Shown here one piece after another: positions 49,483-58,932 of a stretch of DNA of 64,000 nucleotides (position 1 is its first letter; every line of letters begins with the position of its first letter). The position numbers were made by a program, and so were the translations under genes. A model generated the notes under the pieces. The model was not told the origin of the DNA. It ran no database searches and worked only from the letters and a program-made list of their open reading frames with translations. The stretch is from Pseudomonadota bacterium (GTDB lineage: Bacteria; Pseudomonadota; Gammaproteobacteria; Steroidobacterales; Steroidobacteraceae), in contig JAEZFW010000049.1 of the NCBI GenBank assembly GCA_023417315.1, positions 148,729-212,728 on the forward strand. The letters run 5' to 3'.

Positions 49483-50660
49483 GCGGGCGCATGCGAGTTG
49501 CGGTGCTCGGATCGACAGGCAGCATCGGTCTCAATACGCTCGACGTTTTGGGCAGGCACCCGGAGCGATTCGAGGTGTTCGCCCTTGCGGCGCGTCATAA
49601 CGTGACCGTGCTGCTTGATCAGTGCGCGCGATTCAAACCGCGCTATGCAGTCGTTGTCGATTCTGCAGCCGGTACGAAGCTGCGTGGTGAGCTGATTCAG
49701 GCCGGGATACGGACTCAAGTGCTGGTCGGCGCCGGCTCGTTGGCGGACGTTGCCGCACATCCGGAAGTGGATGCTGTAATGGCCGCTGTCGTCGGTGCGG
49801 CAGGGTTGCGATCCACGCTCGCAGCAGCGTGCGCAGGCAAGCGGGTCATGCTCGCGAATAAGGAAGCTCTCGTGATGTCGGGTCCCTTGTTCATGCAAGC
49901 GGTTCGCGAAGGCGGCGCTACGCTCGTACCGGTCGACAGCGAGCACAATGCCATCTTCCAGTGCATGGGTGGCGATCAGGCCCGCGGCGTACGGCGCGTG
50001 CTTCTTACGGCCTCGGGCGGACCGTTCTTGCGCTCGCCGGCGCAAGCTCTTCGCGGTGTGACGCCCGAACAGGCCTGCGCTCACCCTCGCTGGGCGATGG
50101 GACGAAAAATCTCCGTGGATTCCGCGACCTTGATGAACAAGGGGTTGGAGCTCATCGAAGCCTGTTTGTTGTTCGGACTGGCACCTTCTCGCGTCGACGT
50201 GGTCGTACATCCTCAAAGCATCGTACATTCGCTCGTGGAGTACCTGGACGGTTCGATGTTGGCGCAGCTCGGCAACCCCGACATGCGTACGCCAATTGCC
50301 CACGCGCTCGGATGGCCGGAGCGGCTGACCTCCGGTGTAGAATCGCTGGATATCATCCGGACCGCTCGATTGGACTTCGAAGCACCCGACGTCGGGCGCT
50401 TTCCGTGCCTGCGGCTCGCAAGGAGCGCGGCGGAGGCGGGCGGAACCTCACCGGCGGTATTGAATGCAGCTAACGAGATCGCGGTGGAGGCGTTCCTGGA
50501 ACGACGGTTGGCGTTCGTGGATATTCCCGCGGTGATCGAGAACGTTCTGGCGCAGCATCGCAGCACGCCGATCGCTTCTCTGGATGATGTACTGAGTGCC
50601 GATGAATGGGCGCGCCGCGAGGCGCACTCTGCGGTCGCGCTCGTCGGAGCCTGCGCATGA
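49479..50660 (+). CDS. dxr: 1-deoxy-D-xylulose 5-phosphate reductoisomerase
   Basis: Dxr (IspC) is the first committed enzyme of the MEP isoprenoid pathway, using NADPH and a divalent metal. The 393-residue protein has the dinucleotide-binding AVLGSTGSIGLNTL, NKEALVMSG, the metal/substrate motif VDSEHNAIFQCM and KISVDSATLMNKGLELIEA. It overlaps cdsA and rseP by 4 bases each (ATGA), showing tight coupling. Confidence 0.97.
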   Translation: MSGRMRVAVLGSTGSIGLNTLDVLGRHPERFEVFALAARHNVTVLLDQCARFKPRYAVVVDSAAGTKLRGELIQAGIRTQVLVGAGSLADVAAHPEVDAVMAAVVGAAGLRSTLAAACAGKRVMLANKEALVMSGPLFMQAVREGGATLVPVDSEHNAIFQCMGGDQARGVRRVLLTASGGPFLRSPAQALRGVTPEQACAHPRWAMGRKISVDSATLMNKGLELIEACLLFGLAPSRVDVVVHPQSIVHSLVEYLDGSMLAQLGNPDMRTPIAHALGWPERLTSGVESLDIIRTARLDFEAPDVGRFPCLRLARSAAEAGGTSPAVLNAANEIAVEAFLERRLAFVDIPAVIENVLAQHRSTPIASLDDVLSADEWARREAHSAVALVGACA

Positions 50661-52027
50661 TTTCACCTGAGACGCCTCTTCAGTTTCTGACGATGATCGT
50701 CGCGTTCATCGTCGCCATCGGCATTCTCGTTGCCGTCCACGAGTTCGGACATTTCTGGGTCGCACGCCGGCTTGGAATTCGGGTGCTGCGTTATTCGATT
50801 GGCTTCGGCAAGGCAATCTGGAGCCGCACCAGCAAGAAGGACGGCGTGGAATATGTGATTGCATCGCTCCCGCTTGGCGGCTACGTCAAGCTGCTGGATG
50901 AGCGCGAAGGGAACGTGCCTGCCAGCGAAGCTCATCGTGCATTCAACCGTCAGCCCGTGTGGAAGCGCATCGCCGTGCTGCTCGCGGGGCCTGCGTTCAA
51001 CTTGATCTTCGCCGTGCTCGTCTACTGGGTGTTGTTCGTCGCTGGCGTTCCCGCCTTGAAGCCCTTCATCGGCGAAGTCACTGCTGACTCCATCGCAGCC
51101 GATGCGGGCATGCGTCGCGGCGACCAGATCGTCGGCGTTGCCGGCACGCGTGTCGAAACGCTCGAAGCAGCGACGCTCGGCATCCTCGAAGATCTCGTCG
51201 ATGACGGCACCATCGCGATGCGCGTTCGTGGAACGGATGGCGCCGAGCGCGACCTCGATCTCGTCGTGGGTCAACGCGCGCGCGAGCTGACGGAACCGGA
51301 GAAATTGTTTCCCGGTCTCGGATTCCAGATCGGCCGCCCGCGCGTACCGGCAATCGTCGCCAAAGTGCGGGAGGGAAGTGCCGGTGAGCGAGCGGGTCTC
51401 AAGGCAGGCGATGAGATCGTTCGCTTCGACGATCAGGCAATCGAAGACTTCTCGCAGCTCGTGCAACTCGTGCAGCCCAAGGCCGATCAACAGGCCATCG
51501 TGCAAGTGAAGCGAGATGGACGACTCATCGAGCTGCCGATTACGTTGGGCGGCGATGAAGTGGACGGCAAGCGCGTCGGCCTCATAGGCGTGGAAGCAAA
51601 CATGGAGCAGCTGTTTGCACTGCAGAAGTACGGGATCGTGCCCGCGGTCGGGCAAGCCGCTGCGAAGACCTGGGACATGTCGGTATTCACGTTGCAGATC
51701 GTCGGGCGCATCGTGACCGGCGATGTGTCGTTGAAAGCGATTTCAGGCCCGATCAGTATCGCCGAAACAACGGGCTTCGCAGCGCGGCAAGGATGGCGCA
51801 CGTTCCTCAGCACGCTCGCCATCATCAGCATCAGCCTCGGCATTCTAAACTTGCTTCCGATTCCGATTCTGGACGGCGGGCAAGTTGTCTATCAGCTCGC
51901 GGAACTGGTCAAGGGGAGACCGGTCTCAGAACGTGCACTGCTGGTGGGTCAACAGATCGGCATCGCGATGCTGCTCTTGATGATGACGGTCGCTTTCTAT
52001 AACGACATCGCTCGACACTTGAACTGA
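50657..52027 (+). CDS. rseP: Inner-membrane site-2 protease RseP
   Basis: RseP cleaves anti-sigma factor RseA within the membrane after DegS, releasing sigma-E, and also removes remnant signal peptides. The 456-residue zinc protease has HEFGH at residues 28-32 in the first membrane segment, two PDZ domains (about 110-215 and 216-300), and the LDG motif (PIPILDGGQV) in a later segment. The ATG at 50657 overlaps the dxr stop; a longer frame start inside dxr is not favoured. bamA follows 4 bases later. Confidence 0.97.
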   Translation: MISPETPLQFLTMIVAFIVAIGILVAVHEFGHFWVARRLGIRVLRYSIGFGKAIWSRTSKKDGVEYVIASLPLGGYVKLLDEREGNVPASEAHRAFNRQPVWKRIAVLLAGPAFNLIFAVLVYWVLFVAGVPALKPFIGEVTADSIAADAGMRRGDQIVGVAGTRVETLEAATLGILEDLVDDGTIAMRVRGTDGAERDLDLVVGQRARELTEPEKLFPGLGFQIGRPRVPAIVAKVREGSAGERAGLKAGDEIVRFDDQAIEDFSQLVQLVQPKADQQAIVQVKRDGRLIELPITLGGDEVDGKRVGLIGVEANMEQLFALQKYGIVPAVGQAAAKTWDMSVFTLQIVGRIVTGDVSLKAISGPISIAETTGFAARQGWRTFLSTLAIISISLGILNLLPIPILDGGQVVYQLAELVKGRPVSERALLVGQQIGIAMLLLMMTVAFYNDIARHLN

Positions 52028-52031
52028 CTTC

Positions 52032-54497
52032 ATGCACCTGAGATCCATCATTCACGCGACGCTGGCGCTCGCGGCGGTCGGCATGGTCGACCCACAGAAT
52101 ACGGCCAGTGCGCAAGCGCTCGGCGGCGACCAAACCTTCACGGTGGGCGACATTCGCATCGAAGGGCTGCAGCGCATCTCGGAAGGCACCGTCTACAACT
52201 ATCTTCCCGTGAACATCGGCGATCGCCTCGACGATCGGCGAATTGCCGAAGCGCTGCGAGCACTGTTCGCGACGGGATTCTTCCGCGACGTCGAGCTGCG
52301 CCGCGATGGCGGGACGCTCGTCGTGGCAGTCCTCGAGCGACCCTCGATCGAGAGCTTCGAGATCAAGGGCAACAAGGACATCAAGACGCCGGACCTGCAG
52401 CGCTCGATGCGCAACGTCGGGCTCGCACCAGGCAAGACATTCGATCAATCGACGCTCGACGAAGTGCGTCAGTACCTGACCGATCAGTACTTCGCGCGCG
52501 GTAAGTATGGCGTGCGCGTCGATACCCAGGTCGAGGAAGTGCCCGGCAACAAGGTCAAGCTCACGATCGACATCAAGGAAGGCAAGCGTGCCCGCATTCG
52601 CCAGATCAATGTCGCGGGCAACACAGCCTTCACGGAAGAGGAGCTGCTCGAGGGCTTCGAGCTGCGTACGCCGAACTGGCTGTCGTGGTATCGACAAGAC
52701 GATCGCTACGGACGCGAAGCGCTCTCTGGTGACTTGGAGAAGCTGCGTTCTTACTACATGGATCGCGGTTACGCGAATTTCGCCGTGACCTCGACACAGG
52801 TGGCGATCGCGCCCGAGAAGGACGACATCTTCATCACGATCAACGTCGATGAAGGCGATGTCTACAAGGTCTCCGAGCTGAAGATGGCCGGGAACATGGT
52901 CGTGCCTGAAGCGCAGTTGCGTCAGTTCATCACCTTGCAGCCAGGCGACACCTATTCGCTTCGCCGCATCACGCAATCGACGGATGCCATGAAGCTGCGG
53001 CTCGGCTTGAGCGGTTATGCATTCGCGACGATCGATCCCGTTCCGCAAGTGAACGAGGAGACAAAGGAAATCGCGATCACGTTCGTCGTCGATCCGAAGA
53101 ACCGCGTCTATGTTCGCCGCATCAATTTCAACGGCACCTCGGGCGTCAACGACGAGGTGTTCCGTCGCGAGATGCGCCAGCTCGAGGGCGCATATCTTTC
53201 GAATGCAGCCGTCGATCGCTCGAAAGAGCGAGTGCAGCGCTTGCCCTTCATCGAAAGCGTGGAGGTCGAAACGAATCAGGTGCCGGGCGCGGCCGATCTC
53301 GTCGACGTCGATTTCGAGATCAAGGAAGGATTGCCTGGGCAGTTCGGTGGCGGCATCGGCTATTCGGAATCTCAGTCCGTGATCCTGAATGGCAACTTCA
53401 TCCATTCGAATTTCATGGGCACGGGCAATCGCGTGGCCGCCGAGATCAACTCCGGCCGCTACACAAAGGCCTTCAGCTTCACGCACACCGATCCGTATAC
53501 GACGATCGACGGTGTGCAGCGGACCGTGTCGGTCGGCTATCGCGACATAACACAGCTCACGTCTGCGACCTCGGATATCGATACGGAAACGATTTCCGCC
53601 GGTATCAACTATGACTTCCCGCTGTCGGAGTATCAGTACTTTGGCGTCGGCGTCTCGGCGCAGCGAGCGGAGCTGCTCGGGACAGAGAGCGGCAGCGCAG
53701 AGCAGGTCCTCGAATGGTTGCGCAATAACGGCGACTCCCGCGTTCGCTGCTTCCAAGTCGTCCCCGATGACGACTGCACGGATCAGTTCGAAACCGACAT
53801 CGTCAGCAGCTCCTTCACGACCTACGAGCTCAACTTGGGTTGGCGTTACGACTCGCGGAATCGAGCGCTGTTCGCCGATCGTGGCATGCGTCATCGCTTC
53901 AATATGGGTTACACCTTGCCCGGAAGCGATGTCGAGTTCTGGAATGCCTCGTACGACTATCTGCAGTTCATTCCGATCTGGCGCAGCTTCACGCTCATGG
54001 TGAACGTGGAGCTTGCTTATGGGCGCGCGCTCGGCGATACGACAGCCGTGCCGCCGTACCGACAGTACTTCGCGGGCGGCCCGGACTCGGTCCGTGGCTT
54101 CCGAGAAAGCCGCCTGGGCCCGAAGGACAACTTCGGCCGTCCTTACGGCGGCAACATCAAGACCGTCGCCCAGACGGAGCTGCTGCTGCCCATGCCTGAG
54201 AAATGGCGTAACAGCGCGCGCTTTAGCTTGTTCTACGACATCGGCAATGTCTTCAACGATCAAGATATTGCGTTCTTCGGCCCCAGGCTGCCCGGAGAGC
54301 AGGTCGTGCCGGTCGAATACGACTTCAGCTATGATGAACTGAAACAGTCGGTCGGCGTCGCCGTGCAATGGCTTGCGCCCCTTGGTGTCTTCCGCTTCAG
54401 CTATGCGCTGCCGCTGAACGAGGACCGCGAGGACCGACCAGGGCGGTGGGGTGATGAGACCGAAGGCTTCCAGTTTTCTATCGGTCAAGCCTTCTAG
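52032..54497 (+). CDS. bamA: Outer-membrane protein assembly factor BamA
   Basis: BamA is the core of the BAM complex that folds outer-membrane beta-barrels. The 821-residue precursor has a signal peptide (about 1-32, ending SAQA), five POTRA domains (about 38-430) and a 16-stranded barrel with the conserved loop-6 motif DSVRGFRESRLGP. It ends in the expected C-terminal aromatic (FSIGQAF). Length matches E. coli BamA (810). Confidence 0.98.
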   Translation: MHLRSIIHATLALAAVGMVDPQNTASAQALGGDQTFTVGDIRIEGLQRISEGTVYNYLPVNIGDRLDDRRIAEALRALFATGFFRDVELRRDGGTLVVAVLERPSIESFEIKGNKDIKTPDLQRSMRNVGLAPGKTFDQSTLDEVRQYLTDQYFARGKYGVRVDTQVEEVPGNKVKLTIDIKEGKRARIRQINVAGNTAFTEEELLEGFELRTPNWLSWYRQDDRYGREALSGDLEKLRSYYMDRGYANFAVTSTQVAIAPEKDDIFITINVDEGDVYKVSELKMAGNMVVPEAQLRQFITLQPGDTYSLRRITQSTDAMKLRLGLSGYAFATIDPVPQVNEETKEIAITFVVDPKNRVYVRRINFNGTSGVNDEVFRREMRQLEGAYLSNAAVDRSKERVQRLPFIESVEVETNQVPGAADLVDVDFEIKEGLPGQFGGGIGYSESQSVILNGNFIHSNFMGTGNRVAAEINSGRYTKAFSFTHTDPYTTIDGVQRTVSVGYRDITQLTSATSDIDTETISAGINYDFPLSEYQYFGVGVSAQRAELLGTESGSAEQVLEWLRNNGDSRVRCFQVVPDDDCTDQFETDIVSSSFTTYELNLGWRYDSRNRALFADRGMRHRFNMGYTLPGSDVEFWNASYDYLQFIPIWRSFTLMVNVELAYGRALGDTTAVPPYRQYFAGGPDSVRGFRESRLGPKDNFGRPYGGNIKTVAQTELLLPMPEKWRNSARFSLFYDIGNVFNDQDIAFFGPRLPGEQVVPVEYDFSYDELKQSVGVAVQWLAPLGVFRFSYALPLNEDREDRPGRWGDETEGFQFSIGQAF

Positions 54498-54589
54498 GTC
54501 GTTTACTATTGCCTGACGAACCAGTGCCCCCTCCAGGCTCAGCATGTTCGGGCCGGCATCTACCATAGCGATAATTCGAGGTCGATCTC

Positions 54590-55153
54590 ATGACACGTTC
54601 GAGTCTTACCGGTTGGATCGCACTAGCTGCGCTTGCTTTCGCCGCACCGTTCAGCGCTCAAGCACAGAACAAGATCGCGGTCGTCAATATCCCGAAGCTG
54701 CTGGAAGAAGCGCCCCAGGCGAAGTCAGCCATGCAGGCCTTGCAGGATGAGTTCGCGCCGCGCCAACGCGAGATCGTCGCGGCCCAGAACGACCTGAAGG
54801 CAAAGGAAGAGAAGCTGCAACGCGACGGGGCCGTGATGGCCGAGAATGAGCGCCGCGCCGCTGAGAAGGAGCTTCGCGATGGACAACGCGAGCTCGCGCG
54901 CAAGCAGAACGAGTACGTCGAAGACTTGAACCTGCGGCGCAACGAGGAGATCGGCAAGCTGCAGCGTTCCCTGCTGCAGGAAGTCCAGACGTTCGCGCGC
55001 GGTGCGAACTACGATCTCGTCGTCGGCGACGGGGTGCTGTACGTGAACGAATCGCTCGATATCACACCGCAAGTACTGAGCGCCTTACAGTCGCGCGCGA
55101 AGACCTCCGGCACCAAGGCGCCCACGCCCGCTAAGCCTGCACCCAAGCCCTGA
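54590..55153 (+). CDS. skp: Periplasmic chaperone Skp/OmpH
   Basis: Skp holds unfolded outer-membrane proteins on the way to BamA. The 187-residue precursor has a signal peptide ending AQAQ and a long helical coiled-coil arm (about 50-125, rich in Glu, Arg, Gln and Ala). A small body follows that includes the motif NYDLVVGDGVLYVNESLDIT, then an Ala/Pro/Lys tail. Placement between bamA and lpxD is canonical. Confidence 0.95.
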   Translation: MTRSSLTGWIALAALAFAAPFSAQAQNKIAVVNIPKLLEEAPQAKSAMQALQDEFAPRQREIVAAQNDLKAKEEKLQRDGAVMAENERRAAEKELRDGQRELARKQNEYVEDLNLRRNEEIGKLQRSLLQEVQTFARGANYDLVVGDGVLYVNESLDITPQVLSALQSRAKTSGTKAPTPAKPAPKP

Positions 55154-55186
55154 GCGCACGCGCGAGTCATACCGGGAGCGCCACAC

Positions 55187-56242
55187 ATGGCGACTGGCAT
55201 GACCTTGGGCGAGCTTGCGGTCCGGTTCGGTTTGGTGCTCCAAGGCGAACCGGACACTCGCGTGTCTCGCGTCGCAACGCTTGAAGGCGCCGGTCCAGAC
55301 GGCATCACGTTCCTCGCCAATCCGCGTTACAAGCGTTTCCTCGCCACGACTCGAGCGGGTGCAGTGATTCTGGACCCGAAGCTCGCAGGAGAATGCCCCG
55401 TCTCTGCGTTGCTCGCGAAGAATCCCTATGCTGCCTACGCGCGCATTGCAGCGCTCCTGCATCCAACGCAAGAAGCGGCTCCGGGCAGACACCCGAGTGC
55501 GGTGCTCGAGAGCACCGCGCAGGTCGATGCGTCTGCCTCCATTGGCGCGAATGTTTACATCGCAGCGAACGTAAAGCTCGGTCCGAGAGTGGTCGTGGGG
55601 CCCGGCTGCGTCCTAGCGGAAGGGGTTAGCGTCGGTGCAGATACACGGCTCGTTGCCAACGTGAGCGTCTGCAAGGGAGTCATCATCGGGGAACGATGTC
55701 TCGTTCATCCGGGAGCGGTGCTCGGTGCCGATGGCTTTGGGCTTGCCCCGGACCGTGGGCAGTGGATCAAAGTGCCGCAAGTCGGCAGTGTGCGCATCGG
55801 GAATGATGTAGAAATCGGTGCGAACACGACGATCGATCGGGGCGCGATCGAAGACACCGTCGTAGGCGATGGGGTCAAGCTCGACAACCAGATTCAGATC
55901 GCCCATAACGTCCAGGTAGGTGCACACACCGTGATCGCCGGTTGCACGGGGATCTCTGGAAGCACGACGATCGGCCAACGTTGCATGATTGGGGGGCAGG
56001 TGGGCATCGCCGGTCATCTCACCATTTGCGATGATGTCGTGCTCACGGGACGCGCGTTCGTGTCGAGCAACATCAATAAGCCTGGTACGTACTCGAGCGG
56101 ATTGCCGGTCGAGGAGGCGAGCCGCTTTCGCAAGAACGCGGCACGCTTCTATCAGTTGGACGAGTTCATGCGCTCCGTGCGCAAGGACCGCAAAGGCGCT
56201 GGCGCTCGCGATCCGGACGATGGATCATCTTCGAGCGATTGA
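55187..56242 (+). CDS. lpxD: UDP-3-O-acylglucosamine N-acyltransferase
   Basis: LpxD adds the second acyl chain in lipid A synthesis using acyl-ACP. The 351-residue protein has an N-terminal uridine-binding domain (about 1-100), a left-handed beta-helix of hexapeptide repeats, the catalytic histidine in NQIQIAHNVQVG, and a C-terminal helical extension. Length matches E. coli (341). Confidence 0.97.
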   Translation: MATGMTLGELAVRFGLVLQGEPDTRVSRVATLEGAGPDGITFLANPRYKRFLATTRAGAVILDPKLAGECPVSALLAKNPYAAYARIAALLHPTQEAAPGRHPSAVLESTAQVDASASIGANVYIAANVKLGPRVVVGPGCVLAEGVSVGADTRLVANVSVCKGVIIGERCLVHPGAVLGADGFGLAPDRGQWIKVPQVGSVRIGNDVEIGANTTIDRGAIEDTVVGDGVKLDNQIQIAHNVQVGAHTVIAGCTGISGSTTIGQRCMIGGQVGIAGHLTICDDVVLTGRAFVSSNINKPGTYSSGLPVEEASRFRKNAARFYQLDEFMRSVRKDRKGAGARDPDDGSSSSD

Positions 56243-56254
56243 GAGGAAGACGGA

Positions 56255-56743
56255 GTGGAAGAACAACACACAGGCGACGGTCTGACGATGGACATCAATG
56301 AGGTGATGCGACGCCTCCCACATCGCTATCCTTTCTTGCTCGTCGATCGCGTGCTCGAATGTCATGCAGGCAAGTCCATTCGCGCGCTCAAGAACGTGAC
56401 CGTGAACGAGCCGTTCTTCCCGGGGCATTTTCCGCATCGTCCCGTGTTACCCGGCGTCATCATCCTCGAGGCTCTCGCGCAGACGGCGGGCATTCTTGCT
56501 TTCGTGACTGCGGGTGTGTATCCGGATGAGCACCGGCAGTTGTATTTCGTGGGCATCGACAAGGCACGTTTCAGACGACCTGTGCTGCCGGGAGATCAAT
56601 TGATCTTAAAGGCGACGCTCGAGCGTTCTTTACGCGGAATCTGGAAGTTCTCGACGATCGCCGAAGTCGATGGTGAAGAAGCGACGAGCGCCGAGATGAT
56701 GGTCGCGCCGGGCGAGACGAAGGGGATAGGGGATAGGGGATAG
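56255..56743 (+). CDS. fabZ: 3-hydroxyacyl-ACP dehydratase FabZ
   Basis: FabZ dehydrates 3-hydroxyacyl-ACP in fatty acid elongation. The 162-residue hot-dog-fold protein has RYPFLLVDRV, the catalytic histidine in FFPGHFP and the catalytic glutamate in GVIILEALAQTAG. The GTG start at 56255 is favoured by GAGAGGAAG 6 bases upstream; ATG at 56288 is the alternative. The last residues KGIGDRG and the TAG stop are encoded by the GGGGATA repeat, so the native C-terminus may have been altered by that element. Confidence 0.96.
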   Translation: MEEQHTGDGLTMDINEVMRRLPHRYPFLLVDRVLECHAGKSIRALKNVTVNEPFFPGHFPHRPVLPGVIILEALAQTAGILAFVTAGVYPDEHRQLYFVGIDKARFRRPVLPGDQLILKATLERSLRGIWKFSTIAEVDGEEATSAEMMVAPGETKGIGDRG

Positions 56744-56845
56744 GGGATGGGCAGAACTAAGACGCGGCAGGAATCCATGGGTCGGCCCACGTCGCTGGCG
56801 ATCCCGCGGCCCCTTACTATCCGCTATCGCCTATCCGCCATCGCC
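56722..56845. repeat. Heptad GGGGATA inverted repeat overlapping the fabZ 3' end
   Basis: The left arm reads GGGGATA three times and GGGGATG once (56722-56749), beginning inside fabZ. The right arm (56816-56845) reads ACTATCC, GCTATCG, CCTATCC, GCCATCG, imperfectly complementary. It ends 16 bases before the lpxA start. Confidence 0.87.
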
Positions 56846-56860
56846 TTCTCAGCGTGACGC

Positions 56861-57649
56861 ATGGCGATCCATCCCACCGCACTCATCGACCGCACGGCGA
56901 GCATCGACAACGACGTCGAGGTCGGCGCCTATACGGTGATCGGTCCCGATGTGACGATCGCCTCTGGCTGTATAGTCGGGCCGCACGTGGTGATTGAAGG
57001 GCCCACGACGATCGGCCGCGACAATCACATCTTCCAATTCGCCTCGATCGGCGCTGCGCCACAAGATCTGAAGTACCAAGGGGAGCCCACGCGCCTCGAG
57101 ATCGGCGAGCGCAATTCGTTTCGTGAAAATTGCACGATCAATCGCGGCACGACGAAAGACCAGCTCGTCACCCGCATCGCGAACGACAATCTGTTCATGG
57201 CGGGCTCGCATGTCGGCCACGATTGTGTGATCGGTTCTCATTGCGTGTTCGCGAACTACGCGACCCTCGGGGGTCACGTCGAGCTCGGCGACTGGGTGCA
57301 TATGGGGGGCTTCTCCGGCATCCACCAATTCTGCAAGGTCGGTGCGCACGCATTCATTGCGAACAACACTGCTGTGACTCGCGATGTACCGCCCTATGTG
57401 ATGGCCGTCGGCCGTCCCGCCGAGCCGCACAGTGTGAACGCCGAAGGCTTGAAAAGACGCGGCTTCACCGCCGAACAGATCCGTAACATACGCGATGCTT
57501 ACAAAGTGCTGTATCGGTCGGGTCTAAAGTTGGCCGAAGCGCTCGAACAACTCGAGCAGCGCGCCTCGGCCCAACCCGAGCTCGCTGCATTCGTCGCATT
57601 CCTGAACGACTCGAGCCCCAGACGGGAACGAGTGGGGATCGTAAGGTGA
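56861..57649 (+). CDS. lpxA: UDP-N-acetylglucosamine acyltransferase
   Basis: LpxA starts lipid A synthesis by adding 3-hydroxyacyl to UDP-GlcNAc. The 262-residue trimeric beta-helix enzyme has the opening IHPTALIDRTASI, the catalytic histidine in MAGSHVGHDC, GGFSGIHQFCKVG, and the C-terminal helical domain. Length matches E. coli (262). Confidence 0.98.
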   Translation: MAIHPTALIDRTASIDNDVEVGAYTVIGPDVTIASGCIVGPHVVIEGPTTIGRDNHIFQFASIGAAPQDLKYQGEPTRLEIGERNSFRENCTINRGTTKDQLVTRIANDNLFMAGSHVGHDCVIGSHCVFANYATLGGHVELGDWVHMGGFSGIHQFCKVGAHAFIANNTAVTRDVPPYVMAVGRPAEPHSVNAEGLKRRGFTAEQIRNIRDAYKVLYRSGLKLAEALEQLEQRASAQPELAAFVAFLNDSSPRRERVGIVR

Positions 57650-57662
57650 GCGTGCGCAGCCA

Positions 57663-57730
57663 ACTGGCCACTGGTAAGAGGGTTGATCACGCCAGTTTCT
57701 GGCAAGTAGCCAGTGGCCAGTAGCCAATCG
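57663..57730. repeat. Heptad CCAGTGG inverted repeat spanning the lpxB start codon
   Basis: ACTGGCCACTGG (57663-57674) and CCAGTGGCCAGT (57710-57721) are exact complements. The right arm runs as CCAGTGG, CCAGTAG, CCAATCG. The GTG start of lpxB (57713) is inside the first heptad. A second small helix GCCAG/TGGC lies within the loop. Confidence 0.87.
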
Positions 57731-58873
57731 CCTCTCTTCGTTCTCGTCGCTGGCGAGACTTCCGGCGACAATCTGGGGGCCCAACTGATCGAAGCGCTGC
57801 GCGCACGTGTGCCGCAGGCGCGGTTCGCAGGAATAGCGGGTCCACGGATGATCGCTGCGGGCTGTGAGGCGTGGGAGCACGCGGAGAGCCTCGCGGTCAT
57901 GGGCTTGTTCGAGATCATTCCCCATCTTCCGCGCCTGCTCGCCATCCGGAATCGGCTCGTCGAACGCGTGTTGGCCGAGCGCCCAGCAGCGTACATCGGT
58001 GTCGATGCGAAAGAGTTCAATCTGCGACTTGCTCCAACGATCAAAGCGGCGGGCATTCGCACGATCCAGTACGTCAGCCCGCAGATCTGGGCGTGGCGGC
58101 AGGGTCGCGTGCGAACGATCGGCAATGCCGTGGACCTCGTGCTCTGTCTTCTGCCATTCGAGAAGCAGTTCTACGACGCGCACGGCGTCCGTGCGGAGTT
58201 CGTCGGCCATCCGCTAGCGGATCGCATTCCCCTGCACCTCGATCGCATGGAAGCGCGTCGCGCGCTCAGCCTTCCCATAGACGGGCAATACGTCGCGCTG
58301 CTGCCCGGGAGCCGCGGGGGTGAGGTCACGCGTCTTGGACCAGACTTCGCCCGTACAGTGGCTTGGCTCGCGGAGCGCAGAAAGGACCTGAGCTTCGTCG
58401 CGGCGCTCGCAACGCAACGCGCACGCGAGGTATTCGCTCGATCGCTCGAGCAAGCCGGTGTCAAGGAGCGCGTGACGCTGATCGACGGTCAGGCGCAGCA
58501 AGTGATGGCAGCCTCCGACGTCGTGCTGCTCGCTTCCGGAACGGCGACCTTGGAAGCACTTCTAGTGAAACGTCCGATGGTCGTGGCCTATCGCTTAGGC
58601 GCGCTCACAAGTTTCTTGCTCAAGCACCTGAAACTCTTCAAGGCACCGTACTTCGCCCAACCAAATCTGCTCGCAGGACGTCAGGTTGTCCCTGAATTCT
58701 TCAACGTCGATGTCACTGCGGAGGTTCTTGGACCCGCGGTGCTCGGCCAACTGGAGCGTGCGGATCGCGATGAGCTGGTGCAAACTTTCGCGTCGATACA
58801 CGAGTCGTTGCGGCGAGACGCGAGCGCTCGCGCCGCCGAAGCGATCCTCGATCTGATGACAACAAAGCGCTAG
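57713..58873 (+). CDS. lpxB: Lipid-A-disaccharide synthase
   Basis: LpxB joins UDP-2,3-diacylglucosamine and lipid X into the lipid A disaccharide. The 386-residue GT19-family protein has LVAGETSGDNLGA, VGVDAKEFNLRLAP-like GVDAKEF, QYVSPQIWAWRQGR, FVGHPLAD and LLPGSRGGE. The only fitting start is GTG at 57713, encoding VASSQSP (read as Met). These first codons are made by a repeat arm, with no recognisable Shine-Dalgarno sequence, so the start may be sheltered in a hairpin. Confidence 0.96.
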   Translation: MASSQSPLFVLVAGETSGDNLGAQLIEALRARVPQARFAGIAGPRMIAAGCEAWEHAESLAVMGLFEIIPHLPRLLAIRNRLVERVLAERPAAYIGVDAKEFNLRLAPTIKAAGIRTIQYVSPQIWAWRQGRVRTIGNAVDLVLCLLPFEKQFYDAHGVRAEFVGHPLADRIPLHLDRMEARRALSLPIDGQYVALLPGSRGGEVTRLGPDFARTVAWLAERRKDLSFVAALATQRAREVFARSLEQAGVKERVTLIDGQAQQVMAASDVVLLASGTATLEALLVKRPMVVAYRLGALTSFLLKHLKLFKAPYFAQPNLLAGRQVVPEFFNVDVTAEVLGPAVLGQLERADRDELVQTFASIHESLRRDASARAAEAILDLMTTKR

Positions 58874-58932
58874 TCGCGCGTGGGAGCTCGTTCATCCGGG
58901 TGATGGCGAGTTGGGTAGGCGTTTGGTCTTGT

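Noticed and set aside
51909..54566. 885-codon open frame antisense to bamA
   Set aside because: It is a high-GC shadow of the bamA codons; the translation shows no domain, and bamA is certain on the other strand.
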